64,000 nucleotides of DNA from Cephalotrichum gorgonifer (lineage: Eukaryota > Ascomycota > Sordariomycetes > Microascales > Microascaceae): contig ONZQ02000002.1 in NCBI GenBank assembly GCA_900312665.1, positions 598,441 to 662,440 on the forward strand, in the 5' to 3' direction. The notes below the pieces were generated by a model that saw only the letters and a program-made list of their open reading frames with translations, was not told the origin of the DNA and searched no databases. This document shows, piece after piece, positions 34,556 to 46,534 of the stretch (position 1 is its first letter; every line of letters starts with the position of its first letter). Both the position numbers and the translations under genes were made by a program.

Positions 34556-36640
34556 ATGACGCGGCCAATATCTCGCCCAGCGTCCAAGGCGATGCGGTTC
34601 TTTGATGCTGGGCACCCGAAGGCGGATGGAGTCCAGCGTGTCCGCGGCGGTCGAGGCTCTCCATTCGCCGTTCTGCTGCTCCTGTTAATCGCCGGTGTCC
34701 AGCTCTCCCTCCAGCAGGGCGATCCGGTATCGAACTTCTGCAGGCGCTTCGGCCACCAGGCCGCCATCGTGGATGAAAGGCTCTATATCGACGGGGGCTA
34801 CCTGAACTACAACCCCCTCGAGCAGTTTCCGACAAATTATACAAGTATGTTCCCTCGCATCCTCCATCCTCCCCGGCCTTCGCTCTAGACATTATTTCTC
34901 CTGCCAGTAGCTGATATCCCGCCCAACAGACGACTACCTCTTCTTCCACGACCTCTCGTCCGTCGCCAAGTCAGGCATGCCCCAGCTCGAGGCCTCGCTC
35001 ACCAAGAACCGCACCATCCCCTCGCTCCACGGGGGCGTCCTGTGGCCTGACGGTGTCAACAAGCGCCTCTACCAATTTGGCGGCGAGTTCCCCGCCTCCG
35101 ACCGCGCCACGCCCCTCCGCGGCCTCTACGCCTACGACATCCTGTACGACACGTGGGACTACCACCCCATCGACCACGCGGGCCAGCCCGAGTCCACCGT
35201 CGTCCGCCGGACCAGCTACGGCGCGGGCGCGGCGGTCCAGGAGAGGGGCGAGGGGTACTGGTATGGCGGGTGGGTGAGCAACCGGTCCGAACCGGACTGG
35301 GGTGCGGGGGACAACGTCGTGACCTCCAACCTCGTGAAGTACGATATGGATAGGGACCTATGGACGAATTCCTCCGGGCCGGATGGCGTGGGGAGGGCGG
35401 AGGGCGCCATGGTCTACCTACCAGCCGGGGACGCGGGCATGCTAGTGTACATGGGCGGCGTGCGGGACGTGAGCGGGAACGGGTCGGCCGTGGAGGGCCA
35501 GCCGATGGACGAGGTGTTTGTATATGACGTGCTGAGCTCCAAGTGGTACGTGCAGAAGGCGTCGGGGGATGTGCCCGAGATGCGGGGCCTGTTCTGCGCT
35601 GGCGTCGCGTGGGCCGATGACCGGTCGTCCTACAACATGTGAGTCCTTTCTCCCTCCCATACATCATGCAGCCTAACCCCCTTCCTCACCCCTCACTCTC
35701 CCAACGCAAGCTAAAACGACTCAGTTACATCTACGGCGGCGCCTCTATGCCCCCCTCGACCATCGGCTTTGACGACCTCTATATCCTCTCCCTACCCACC
35801 TTCACCTGGACAAAGCTCTACCCGGAGAGCAACGGCACGGGCGAGTACCCCCACCACAGCCTAACCTGCACCGTCACCACCTCCCTCTCGCAGATGCTCG
35901 TGATAGGCGGTTGGTTCCCCGCGACGGACATGTGCGACACTCCAGAGCAGTGGGGCGTTCACAACGTCGACCTCGGGCGACAGAACCCGGACGGTGCGAT
36001 ATGGGCGCTCTACGAGCCCGAGAAAAAGGGCTACGTCGTCCCCAAGAACATAATCGATGTCATCGGCGGCGGTGGGAGTGGAGGGGCAACGAAGGCGGCG
36101 CCGGAAGGGGGGTTTGTGAGCCCGGACCTGAAGGTCCTCCTGTCGCGGACGGCGTCGTCTCCTAAGAGGGAGCCGACGAGGGACGTGTCCGGGGGCGAGA
36201 CAGGCGGGGGGCTTTCGAAGGGGGCAATAGCGGGGATAGCGGTCGGTGGGGTCGCGGTCCTGCTTGCTCTCGTGCTCGGGGCAGTTATTTGCCTCCGCCG
36301 CCGGCGCCGCCAGCGGAGAGTGGGTCCGCCGCAGGATAGCCCGGGCCCCGAGACGGCGTTCACGGCGCGGGATTACCTACATCCGGTGCCCGTGCCACAG
36401 GCGGGCCCCATCGAGCTGGCCGCCGAGCAGCCGGGCGCGCTGTCGGGGTATTCGTATACCCTTAGCCCGGTCTCCGACCACAGCAAGGACCAATGGGCGC
36501 GGGAGCTGTCGCAGGCCGGGAGCCCCATCGGAGTCGCAGAGGAGAGGGAGAGAGCGGCGCACGAGTTGAGCAGCACGCCTGGTGTTGGGGGAAGCACGGT
36601 GGGGGAGGGGCGGGTGCATGCGACGTATTATCACGCGTGA
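34556..36640 (+). CDS. Membrane-anchored kelch-repeat protein
   Basis: A 637-aa protein in three exons: 34556-34844, 34930-35638 and 35725-36640. An N-terminal hydrophobic segment (FAVLLLLLIAGVQLSLQ, about residues 37-53) is a signal peptide or signal anchor; the stretch before it is long, so a Met at residue 13 may be the true start. The ectodomain, to about residue 498, carries kelch-like blades: FGHQAAIVDERLYIDGG, RLYQFGGEF, LVYMGGV, YIYGGASM and MLVIGGWF, with several N-glycosylation sequons. One transmembrane helix at about 499-523 is followed by an Arg-rich stop-transfer stretch and a roughly 110-residue Pro/Ser-rich cytosolic tail. This is a family often annotated in filamentous fungi as a cell-wall-anchored or kelch protein, with no settled function. 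Confidence 0.88.
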
Positions 36641-39600
36641 AGGGGGTATGTGGAGGGGAGCCGGGGCGTGGGCGGGGGTCCCGGACGGATATGTGCTTTC
36701 ATAGGAGACTATATAATACTTGTAACTCGTCACAAATGGAGAGGAGGGGGCTGTATTGACAAAACGACTGGACGGAGGTGTTTGTTGTGACGTAGCCCGG
36801 GCTGTTTGTAGACCTCGATGAGGGGCTGTCTGGGTATCTCCTCGCCGTCCCAGAAAGGATGGGAAAGTTTTCGATGGCGGCGAAAGACCTCAGCCCTTCC
36901 TTCTCAAGAGTCTCAGGTTTCTCCGCCCACCCATAACGATACCTCTCCCCACCGAACACCTCCGGAGCCCGGAGACCGGAGCCGGCCACCAATCCGGAAC
37001 CATCTCTGTCCCGGCCCGAGCCTAGATAAACAGCCCCTATCGGGAAACTATTTCCGTAAATGCCCCAGCGACCCCTCACGTCTGGGAAGCCATTCAATCT
37101 AAACAAAGCCTCGATATCACCCCCCTAGAATGGATGACGAAGATAGGCTTTGCAGAAGCCTTATCTCCCCCGACATCGGCATCACCATCGGCAACCTCGA
37201 GCCTGAAATACTTAGATTTTGGGCCCTTATCAATCAAGGTGTAAAACCCGTCGTTAGCCGAAAGGTCAGCTGCTCAACTTGCTTCTACATGTGCTTCTGG
37301 ATATACCGATGGACGATAAGGTATATGTTCTAGACTGGGAGGAATGCCAGCCGAAGATAGGCGTGCCGCCGTCGCTAGATGGGGGTCTGAAATGTCACTG
37401 TCACCTCTCGCTCGTCGATCCTCCTTCCACGGGATGCCCCTTCTTGATGGGGGTGCCTGGGGAGACTGGGAGACTTGTTACACCAAAATACGGGAGAAAC
37501 TCGTCCCGCAGGATCGAGAAACGAGACGGCGGATCGCCCGGAAACAAACCATATTCTTTAATAGTGTGGTGTGGCCCCCCTTCTCCTTGCGCATGGGATC
37601 ATCGACAGCATCGGTCGGTGTAGTGGTGGATCGGGATCGGTTACCTCGGCTTTTCCCCTCCTCCCCTGATAACAAACTAGTCGATGGGGTACCCCACGTT
37701 GAGTTGCTACTTGAAGTATCCGCGTGTGTGTGCCCATCAAACGTGGGGTGAGTGAAGCACGGGCGGGGCGGCGGGCGCACAACCATGGCCATGGGACCTC
37801 CCCCCCCTCCTCCTCCTCCTCCTCGTACGCATGATATGATGCCGCTAAATTGTTAATTATAGCTGGTCGTAAATGACACGGCGGTGTTGCACTCGTAAAG
37901 TGATACGCCCCCTCCGTTTGACCCGAACGGGTGTGGGGGGCTTCATACAAGCATCCTACGCGGGGGGCAGAAGGGGTGGTTAGGTGGGGACCGAACGCCA
38001 TCGGAAGCGGGAAGAATGGATGGAATTGCGAAAATCCACTTTGCACCATGTGGGCTCCGCGGCGGGGCGTCGGTCGGCCGGTGCGGTGAGCAAAGCCTCT
38101 GGGCCACACGCGCATCTCCAACCTCCGGCGGGCCGATCGATCCATCCCCCGCCTCGACGTTGTGACCACCAGCTGCGTGCCGCCAAGGCCGAGGATATTT
38201 GTGAATGGCGCCTTTCTGAATAGAATGTGGTAAGCTATGATAACAATGACCCTACGAGGATAGTACCTGTGTAGGTAAAGAGTACCAATACGGCAGCGGA
38301 TTGACGCGGGATGAGACCTCGAATGATGTGGATGGCGTGCTCCCTTCCATCATCTGGAGAGGATCAAGCCCGAATCCCGTACAAGTATCCTCATGCAAGC
38401 TCTTCCCGAACCAGAAATTAGCACGGACGGCGGTATTACTCCGTACTCATATGGAGTGGGAAAGAGCGCAGATCATGAGGGAGCTGAGACTTGTATGGTT
38501 CCGAGGGACATCGTATAATACTGAGTGTAAAGCACGACGCACGAGTACAAGTACGAGGAGGAGGAACGCAACCCCCTCATGTCTCATGCTGGAGGAAACG
38601 TAAAATAAATAAAAAAGTACTCGTGCAGCCAGGGAGCATGCCGGCAACAATGCGACGCACAAAGGAATGGACAACCAATGTTGAGACGCGTGGAATCTGC
38701 ACGAAATACCCATACTCAGCTTGACGATGTATTGTTGTATTAATATCGGGCCGTGGTTGTGAGGTAAGGGAGGAGAAGGAGGGGAAGCAGAGCTGTCTCT
38801 CACCGACTCCATGTCTCGCTGCATCAGTGATCTTCGCCCGGCCCAGCCGCACAAGCAGAGAGGGAGGGCGGGGGAAAACATGGAGCGAAGTCGCCTGGGA
38901 TACGGGTGCTTGTACAACACATAGCACAGCTCATCCAAGGACAGCAAACAAGGGCGGTAAGCTCTTCTCGCGCGCACGGAGGTTGCAGGAAACCCTGCCA
39001 GTGCGGGAAGGCAATGAACGATCTCCACTCCCCGCTTTCTACTGTTACTCGTACCCGCGTTACGTCCATCCCCACCCCGATCCCATAGCCCGACCCCATG
39101 GGTGAACGACATGGCGAAACAAGAAAAGGATGGTAGAGAAAGCATCCCCCCTTCGATGGCCTAGCTTGCTTCCAGAACCCCCAATCAGTGCACTGCACTT
39201 CTTGGAGTACACTCCTCGATAGACATACCCCACAATAGGTCCCGAAGGTATCGCGTCCCCTGTCACCCCTGGTCCCCTCGTTGTGCGAAGTCGATACCTT
39301 CCTCGTTCTCATATGCCCTTGCCTTGCAAGGTAAAAAAGACCAGTACATACCAAGCTACATTACCTCTGACACCACTTGGATTCGTACGACACTAGACGT
39401 ACCTCTGTGCCAACGGGGCGGAACATGAAAATACATGTCCAAGTCCTGACCCGACCCAGCCAAGCACAGGTGTGCAGGCACGCTAGGATATTCTTGTCCT
39501 GGGCATGTGGGGAAGTGAAACGGGCGCTTTACCTGTTCGGAGGAGGGTAGGGGCGGAGTGAGAGAAACGTGGGAGGAGGGTGGTTGTGCCTCGCAGGCAA

Positions 39601-41463
39601 CTTCCCATTGGATGGGCCATGGACCCAAAAGCAACGCGAAAAGCAAAGAAAACACTTTCGATGTGTTTCAGCCCCTTTGTCAAGTGACGATGGGTGGTGT
39701 ACTTGCAACAAATAATAATACTGGGAAGCTCATCTCGATCGCATAATGTAGGATGTGACTTGGGAGAGCTGGCTGGGGCCCTCACACCTGGGTAACACGC
39801 TCATCGAAAAGGGACTTCCCTGAGAGCGACACCGCCGACACCCACCCCTTCTGTCGCCGCGGTACACAACATAATAGCTTCCCCTCAGTGTCTTGGCTCT
39901 GGACCCGCAGGGAAGGGAATGGCAGACAGGCACGGCCCACCAAGGTGCCCGCGATGCGACGCCCTGCATCCCCGGTGCATGTCGGGGCGGCACACGCGCG
40001 TCCACCCTGCAATCCTGATTAGATATTCAATACCGGGATGGGACCAGAGCCCGCGGGAGGGGCGGAAGCACCAGGTGGGAGAGAGGGAGGGGGTTGAGTG
40101 AGGGGTTGATAGCTTGATTATCAGCCCTTAACTACCAAGCTAGCTCATTCGGGCGTTACGCCAATATCTTGGCCTGGCAGATGAGCGACTCCTTACTCCG
40201 CTCCGGCTTTTGGCTTTTGGAATTCTGGCGAATCGGCTAGGCCCTCAGCCGGTGAAGACGAATGCTCCTCGATTCGGGATATCTGCCACCACTCAATTGA
40301 GCATACCGGGACTTTCGCCCTCGGACGGGTCAACGATGTCGGGACCACACTACTCTTAACTCTCGCTGGGCAGCTTGCGTCCCCTCCTCCCACTCAAGTT
40401 CATCGTCGTATTTTTCTCTCCTCGCTTGAATGCAAGATGCTAAAACAGGTCGTACGGAGACAACACACTGGGGGGTCGCCCGTGTTGCAAATAGGGAGGG
40501 GGGTTATAATGCATATATACTTACAAGCACTCGTATCCAAATGCCCTCATGCCTTGAAAGTGGGGATGCGCAAAAAGACGAAGAATGAAACATTTGTTCG
40601 ATGTGGCGTCTGGCTTTCCAGCCCGTCCGGAGGCCGCCCCAAAAACGGTCCGTCGGCCACCTCCCGTCCCCCTCTCCAGGGTCTTCTTGTCATGCTGGGA
40701 TCTGGTATTTGGAAGGAAAAAATAAGTTTCTGAGGATTGATCTCTTGGTAGTCTCCGGCGTGGATCGTAGCGTGGCTAAGACAGGAGGTCATCAATACCG
40801 CGGCCCGTTCGTCTTTCCGGATGACGCGGGGGTACTAGTGATACGGGTTCGTCCCTGCCGTCAGGTCCCAACCGCCCCTGAACACTGGTTGGTGGCTGAT
40901 TGAGGCAGTAATGACGTCGGTGCCACGACTCAAGTGCACAGGTGACCCGCGGCCAAACCGTCTGGGGTGAGAGCTAGCGTGGTTTAGGGAAGGAGCAGGG
41001 GGGCGCGGGCCATCACACCGACCTAGCCCTCTATCACGGGCGGCAGTAGCGTTCTTTGTTTTCGGTGTGCCCCAATCCGGACTAAGCACTGTACTCTTTC
41101 AATGAGTTCTCTCTCTTTCCGTGCCAGAGATATCAGACCTATCATCGTGTCAGCATGCCTGAACCGTCGCCGCTTACCTCGTGAACTTATAAGCCACACA
41201 CAGTATGAGTCGCCCGAATTGGAAAGAGGATCTGACATCTGACGCGTCCTATTACTCTATGAGGGTCAAGTGCGTCTGGACTCTGGAGTGGTCTTGCCAG
41301 GTTGATCTTCGCTTGTGCCCAGCCCACCTTCCTTGAGTTCATACATGTATTATCGAATGATGGCTGTGAGGGGGTGGGTCCCTTCCCTGGTCGGGTGGAG
41401 AGACAGTTGCATGTTGCCGTCCCTTGACAGAGACGGACCTGGATGGTCCCCCTCGAAGTACAA

Positions 41464-41480
41464 CCCCCCCCCCCCCCCCC
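41464..41480. repeat. C homopolymer tract (17 C)
   Basis: An uninterrupted run of 17 C in non-coding DNA. Its length is likely variable or imprecisely assembled. Confidence 0.85.
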
Positions 41481-44130
41481 AAGCTTCACATTAATAGAGC
41501 GGGACGTTTGGACCTCCCCTGAGGCTTTTGGATCATGTAGCGGGAGGATCTTCTAGTGCCGAGCCACCGAGCCCCATATGCACCTCGTGAATCCGAAGAA
41601 CGGGAAGGGGAAAAGGATTGAGGTGACCCCCGCTTAGGGATGGATGGCCGAGTTCTTCGCAAGGGTCGCGACATTGGAGGGGGTGGGCTGGGGCATGGCC
41701 CGAGCTAGCTACGGAGCAGAGATTGCGGACAAAGAGGTGGTGCGCACCCTGAGGGTAAACCTCTACTATTCCGGCGAATAGTTGAGTGTTGGCTTACCAT
41801 CTGGGCATCTGCCATTTTTCAGCATCCCCCACCTCAGGCGTACACTTACTCAATGTAGCGGATTACGCTCACCCGGCCATCCACTACAAGCGTTCTGGCC
41901 AGTCTGCTGGGGAACTATCAAGGTCACGACACCCGTCCTCGGCTTCCCAAGGCCAATCAATTAATCCATCCGAGATAGGTGGCTGTCTCGGCCGGAAACG
42001 TCCTCACTCCAGGTCGAGGCTGCCGAGACCTCACTGCCTAGCACACTTGCACACTGAGAAACACAACACGACCACGGGACGAAACAGGGATAGAGACAGG
42101 CAGGCGGGGGGAGGAATAGCCGAAACAGAGAAGGGGGGCGACTTCATCCAAATAAGGTCACGCCATTGCAAGGTAGGCGGACACACGCACAGATACAGAC
42201 ACACACGCATATACGACACGTACATAATAAATCCTGTCATCCGAAACGGAAACCCGTGATCGCTTTTCTAGTCCTGCAATACAACTATTAGGATGGGACT
42301 CATTAAAGGATCGACCCGTCAGGTTCCGACTGAGGAAAAGGTTTCGGCGCTTGGAGGTGAAAACGAAACCAAACCAAACTAGTCTTTTGTTCGAGTGATA
42401 TCCGCCCATACCCGGACCTGCGTTTTGCTGAGACTCATTGGCTCTTTAACAGCCTAACGGCCCCCACCGTCGCAGATGACGGCCACAACTCCTTGTCCAC
42501 TCCGTTTTCGGAAATCGAGAAGATCAAGTCTTATCGGGGCCCCGGGGGTGGGGCAGACAACGGGTAGGACACACACCACACCCCGTCACGTCATGGCGGC
42601 TACGAGGACTGACTTCGAACGAGTACTTCGTACGATTACGAGTGTTAACCCAGAATCGGGATACTCGCGCCCTGTTTGACTGAGCAATACCTGTCGACGA
42701 AAGAAGGAAACACGATCCCTTTTTCTCTTACCCTCCATCCTCCAGATCATGGATGTTCTGTTCCAAGGCACAAGGGGGGGGTTCGATACAAAAGACTGTA
42801 TTAAGAAATCCGACGGTAGGAGGAAAGGTGAAAAAAAGAAGAAACCCCCGATTCGTCGCCCTGGAACCGAGTCACGCAGCAAGCCAGGAACCGCTTTTTT
42901 TTCTGGGTCGAGTCAAGGGTGAGTTTTCATGGTTTCTTCTCCCCACTTTGCCCGTGCGTCACCTACATTGATACTCGTATCTATTGTTTTTTCTTCTCTC
43001 TGTTTCCACCCCCTCCCCCCTTTTTAACCCCCTCCCCCTCCCCCCACCACCCCCGCTCTACTCGGGTCACGACTTGCAAGTACGAGTATGATGAGTACGA
43101 ACAAGATAGACAAGCATGGCCACCGCCTTGATTAGTCCGAACCTGCGTCCCTAAATAGCTCGATCGCAGCCCCCATTCTTCCAGGAGTCTTGCCGGCCTC
43201 CAAGTTCTAACATCACCGACCTGTCTCATCTGCTAGTCGTCACCCCCTCAATCCCGTTCAGTTTTGCGTAGCCCACTGCCCACTCGCTACCCACTACCCA
43301 ATATCCCATTGCCAATCGCCTCCATCGAGCTCGAACGTGTCACGCTGTCGATCACGGATAGTCCAGTCGCACACCTCTAGTCGCCCACGCTGCTTCGTCT
43401 GTTACTCTCCCTCACGGCCTATCGCGGGGCTTGAAGCCCGCACACCTCAATCGGAAGCCGATTTTGTCCAGGGCCGGAAGGAAAAAACCCACCACCCGCC
43501 CCACCGAGTCCACTAAAGTGGGAGCAATCTATTCTCTCCACAGCACGTCACTACCCATTTTGTCTCGGGTGGCCCCACCGCTTATAGCCGTCGCAAGCGC
43601 TAGTTAGCGGAACCCTTCGATCGCCGGCCTCACTTACACCATCGGCGGCGCAACTAACGCCATTGGGCCACGGTGACGGGGAAGAAAAATAAAAGGAACC
43701 AGAAGAAAAGAAGTTCGGTGAAAGGTGATTCTTTGGCTGTCACACATTCCGCACCCTCAGCCAAAGTGGTTACCCTTTTAAGAGCTACAGCAGGAACGGA
43801 ATAGGCGACTGATCCACCTCCCTTGCCCCTTTCCCGGTGCGGATTTAAGCCCTCGGAGTTGGCCTACCTTCCGCATCCGGGTCTTGGTTGTGGCTGCCCC
43901 GTTCCGTCTGACTCTGTGCACGCCCGGGGCCAGAAATCCCAGCCCCTTCCTCCTCCACCCCCCCGTTTGCCCCTCCGAAACATTACATCCCCATTATTCC
44001 CTTGATAAGTAGCCTCGTGTTTCTACGGCGGCCCCAGAGAGATCCCCAGCTCTCCACCTCGCTAGCACTGGCGCCATCCAGGTCTCACTAGGCACTTTCG
44101 AATCTCGGTCTTATTAGATCCACGACCCTA

Positions 44131-44149
44131 CCCCCCCCCCCCCCCCCCC
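44131..44149. repeat. C homopolymer tract (about 19 C)
   Basis: The longest C run in the window, about 1 kb before the Ecl1-like gene. Confidence 0.85.
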
Positions 44150-45166
44150 GGCCTGCCGCCATCGCTGCTCCGCAGGACGAGTTGGTCCTTATCTTTTTTT
44201 TGGGAGATACGAGTAGAGTATCTCAGGCAACCCCCACAAAACACAGGGGACTTACAAGTTTTTTGAACATTGTTTTATGTCATACACTTCCTGCCTACCG
44301 CCCCGCCTCGAGAAACTCTAGCAGACGATCCCAGGGTCTATTTAATATTCACGAAGCGGAAAAGAAGAAGAGAAAGAAGCGAAAGAAGAAAAACCGGGAA
44401 GGACAATCTGCACAAGGACGAAGCGAGGAATCCAAAGTGGAACAACTATATAGGGACCTTCATCTTACTCTCCCTCCCTCTCGACCAACGGGATCACTCG
44501 TACACACCATCCCGCAGCGTTTATTGGGACAGAAAAATCGAGACCACTGCCCACACACCACACCATACCTTGCTAGAGCCTGCCTTTTGCCACCCGGACG
44601 GAGTTCGACCTATCTTGGCCCTGCAGCCTGTGAATAAATATCGATCCGGAAACATCGCAGCAGCAATACAAAGAAAAGAAAAATTTTCTCATCCTGGTCA
44701 TATCAACCCACGCGACATTACCCACAGGGGCTTTTACGAGCTTGCCTTGGGTGATATTTTTTCTCATATCTTTATCCGTTTTTCTCGCTCCTCTTTGTTC
44801 CCTCTCTTATCATCACTTATTACTATTTTTTGTGGCTCTACATTCCAGCACACACCCCTCGCTAGCCGATCTCGCTCGGCTTTTTACTCACCCCATAAAA
44901 ACCCCGCCAACTTCTCCAATTTGAACTAGCACTTCTCCCCTAGTACCCGAGGCCTCAAAAGCAAGCTTAATTTTCCGACTTAGACGGATTACTTCTTCCT
45001 TCCTTCCTCCAAGTCGGGCCACGAACATCCTCTCACTACTGTCCTGGGATTCTTTTTTTTTCTTCTCCAGTTTTCTCCGAAATTTCACAGAAGTGATTTG
45101 CCAGACCCTGTCTAGCCTACTGGACAATTTCGATCCTCTAATACAACAACCACACGCTACTACATA

Positions 45167-46534
45167 ATGCATCACAGCCGGAGGAAGTCCGGCCCAGGGT
45201 CAGCCAACACGTCTATGACTGACGTACGAAAAGCCGCGAGCTCGTCTCAGAGGCCGAAGGCGTCGCCGGCGAAGAAGTCCAGAGAGAGCAGTCATAGGGC
45301 GGGGAGGAGCCCCAAGGAGAGGGAGAGGGATTACTACGAATACGCGGATGATGAAGACGGGAGGGATACCTTTCCTCAGTACTGGTAAGTTCTGTTCCTA
45401 CCATCTTGCGCTGGTGTTCTTTTGCTTTACTGCCTTATTGTCGTCGCCGGCTCTGTCCCCTTGGGCCCAACCTTTGGCGCGGACTTCCCCTTGGGGGCGC
45501 GGCGGGACACTTTACCCCTCCACACATCTCTTATCAGACCAACTCCACAACGCCAACACATGCGTATCTTTTTTCCCCTGCGATTCCCCCACACTCTCTC
45601 TATCTTTCAATCATGTTCTCCATGCATGAAGCGCCAGAAGGAGATGGAGGGATAAGAGACCGGCGAGGCCGCCGCGCCCCCCCCCCCGCGTCTTCGGCAA
45701 GGCAGCGGGTCATTTGTTCGATTCTGCTTACCCCTTCCGTCCTCCTGCATCTTCACCTGACCCCAGGTTGCCCCGCGCCGCCATTGGAGCCCTCCAACCC
45801 CCGCGCGCGGGTCCACCCAATCGGTTGGGGGAAGCCCGGGGAGCTTCTTGGAAGGCGCACTGTTCCTGCGTCGTATCAGCTCGGAGAGCCCCGCTCACAA
45901 TTTATGGCGATAGCGCTTTTACTAATATTTCTGCTGCGATAGTATGGCTTGCGAGAAGCAGTTTCTACCAACAGACGATTCCTGCCTATACTGCTCCTTC
46001 GCGTATGAGAGCCCCTTGCCCCTTGAGAAGCCCGAGCTTCAATGGCCAGTCGAACTGACAAAGGACACTAGCTGCCGAGAATACGACGAGAACGCCTCCT
46101 CTCACCGCTTTCCCTCGCGCGGCACAGCGAGCAATGGTTACACCCAGTCGGCGGGACCTTACCATCCGTCGTACGAGCCGCGGGAAATCATCCCGCGCGC
46201 GAGCCCCTCCCGGGCGCCGTCCACGTACATCAGCTCCTCCCCCGTCGTGACAACCAACGACGCAATCTCGGCTCTACGCTCCCTGACGATACGTCCAGCC
46301 TCTCCATCATCGCCCACGGGCGGCAGGATATGGCCGTTCTCTCGTGGCGCGGCGGACTACCCGGCTACGTATGATCCTGCGTATGGGAAGAAGGGGTATG
46401 GATCCAGCGGGGGAGGGTATGGGTATAACCAGTACGGGTCCAGCGGGGCCGAGAGGCCGCTACCGTCAAGGAGGCCAGGGGGGTATTCGAGGCCGAAAAG
46501 CATCGAACTTGTGACGCCAATGGTTGGGCGGTGA
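45167..46534 (+). CDS. Ecl1-like small zinc-binding protein
   Basis: A 246-aa protein in three exons: 45167-45384, 45943-46002 and 46072-46534. The first intron is long (558 nt). The second (46003-46071, 69 nt, gtatga...ctag) keeps the frame and would be missed by a simple reading. Removing it creates the motif C73-x2-C76-x13-C90-x3-C94, reading LYCSFACREYDE, which matches the CxxC...LYCSxxCR pattern of the fungal Ecl1/2/3 family. Those are small zinc-binding proteins linked to chronological lifespan and stress in fission yeast. The N-terminus is basic and Ser-rich, and the C-terminus is low-complexity with Gly/Tyr-rich stretches (YGSSGGGYGYNQYGSSG). The family assignment is by motif only, and the role in this fungus is unknown. 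Confidence 0.78.

Larger units (their letters stand above)
36641..45166. other. 8.5-kb gene desert between the kelch gene and the Ecl1-like gene
   Basis: No frame here has a recognised domain. The largest (minus strand, 38447-39145, 232 codons) is Cys/Leu/Ser-rich and unconvincing. A frame at 37131-37333 followed by one at 37344-37751 could be a small unknown spliced gene, but no family or clean splice supports it. The region contains C tracts, a CTC/CCT microsatellite near 37800, several ACGAGTAC words (38541, 38617, 42619) and one TACTCCGTA (38437). Confidence 0.5.

Noticed and set aside
34556..34591. Far-upstream start of the kelch protein as certain
   Set aside because: An internal Met 12 codons downstream fits a signal peptide as well or better. 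The longer form was kept only as the maximal model.
37131..37751. Possible small spliced gene from two neighbouring frames
   Set aside because: The proteins show no family resemblance and no splice pair clearly improves the reading. It is mentioned only within the desert entry.
38447..39145. 232-codon minus-strand frame in the second desert
   Set aside because: Composition is Leu/Ser/Cys-rich without a domain, there is no plausible promoter or splice context, and overlapping frames of similar quality exist on both strands.
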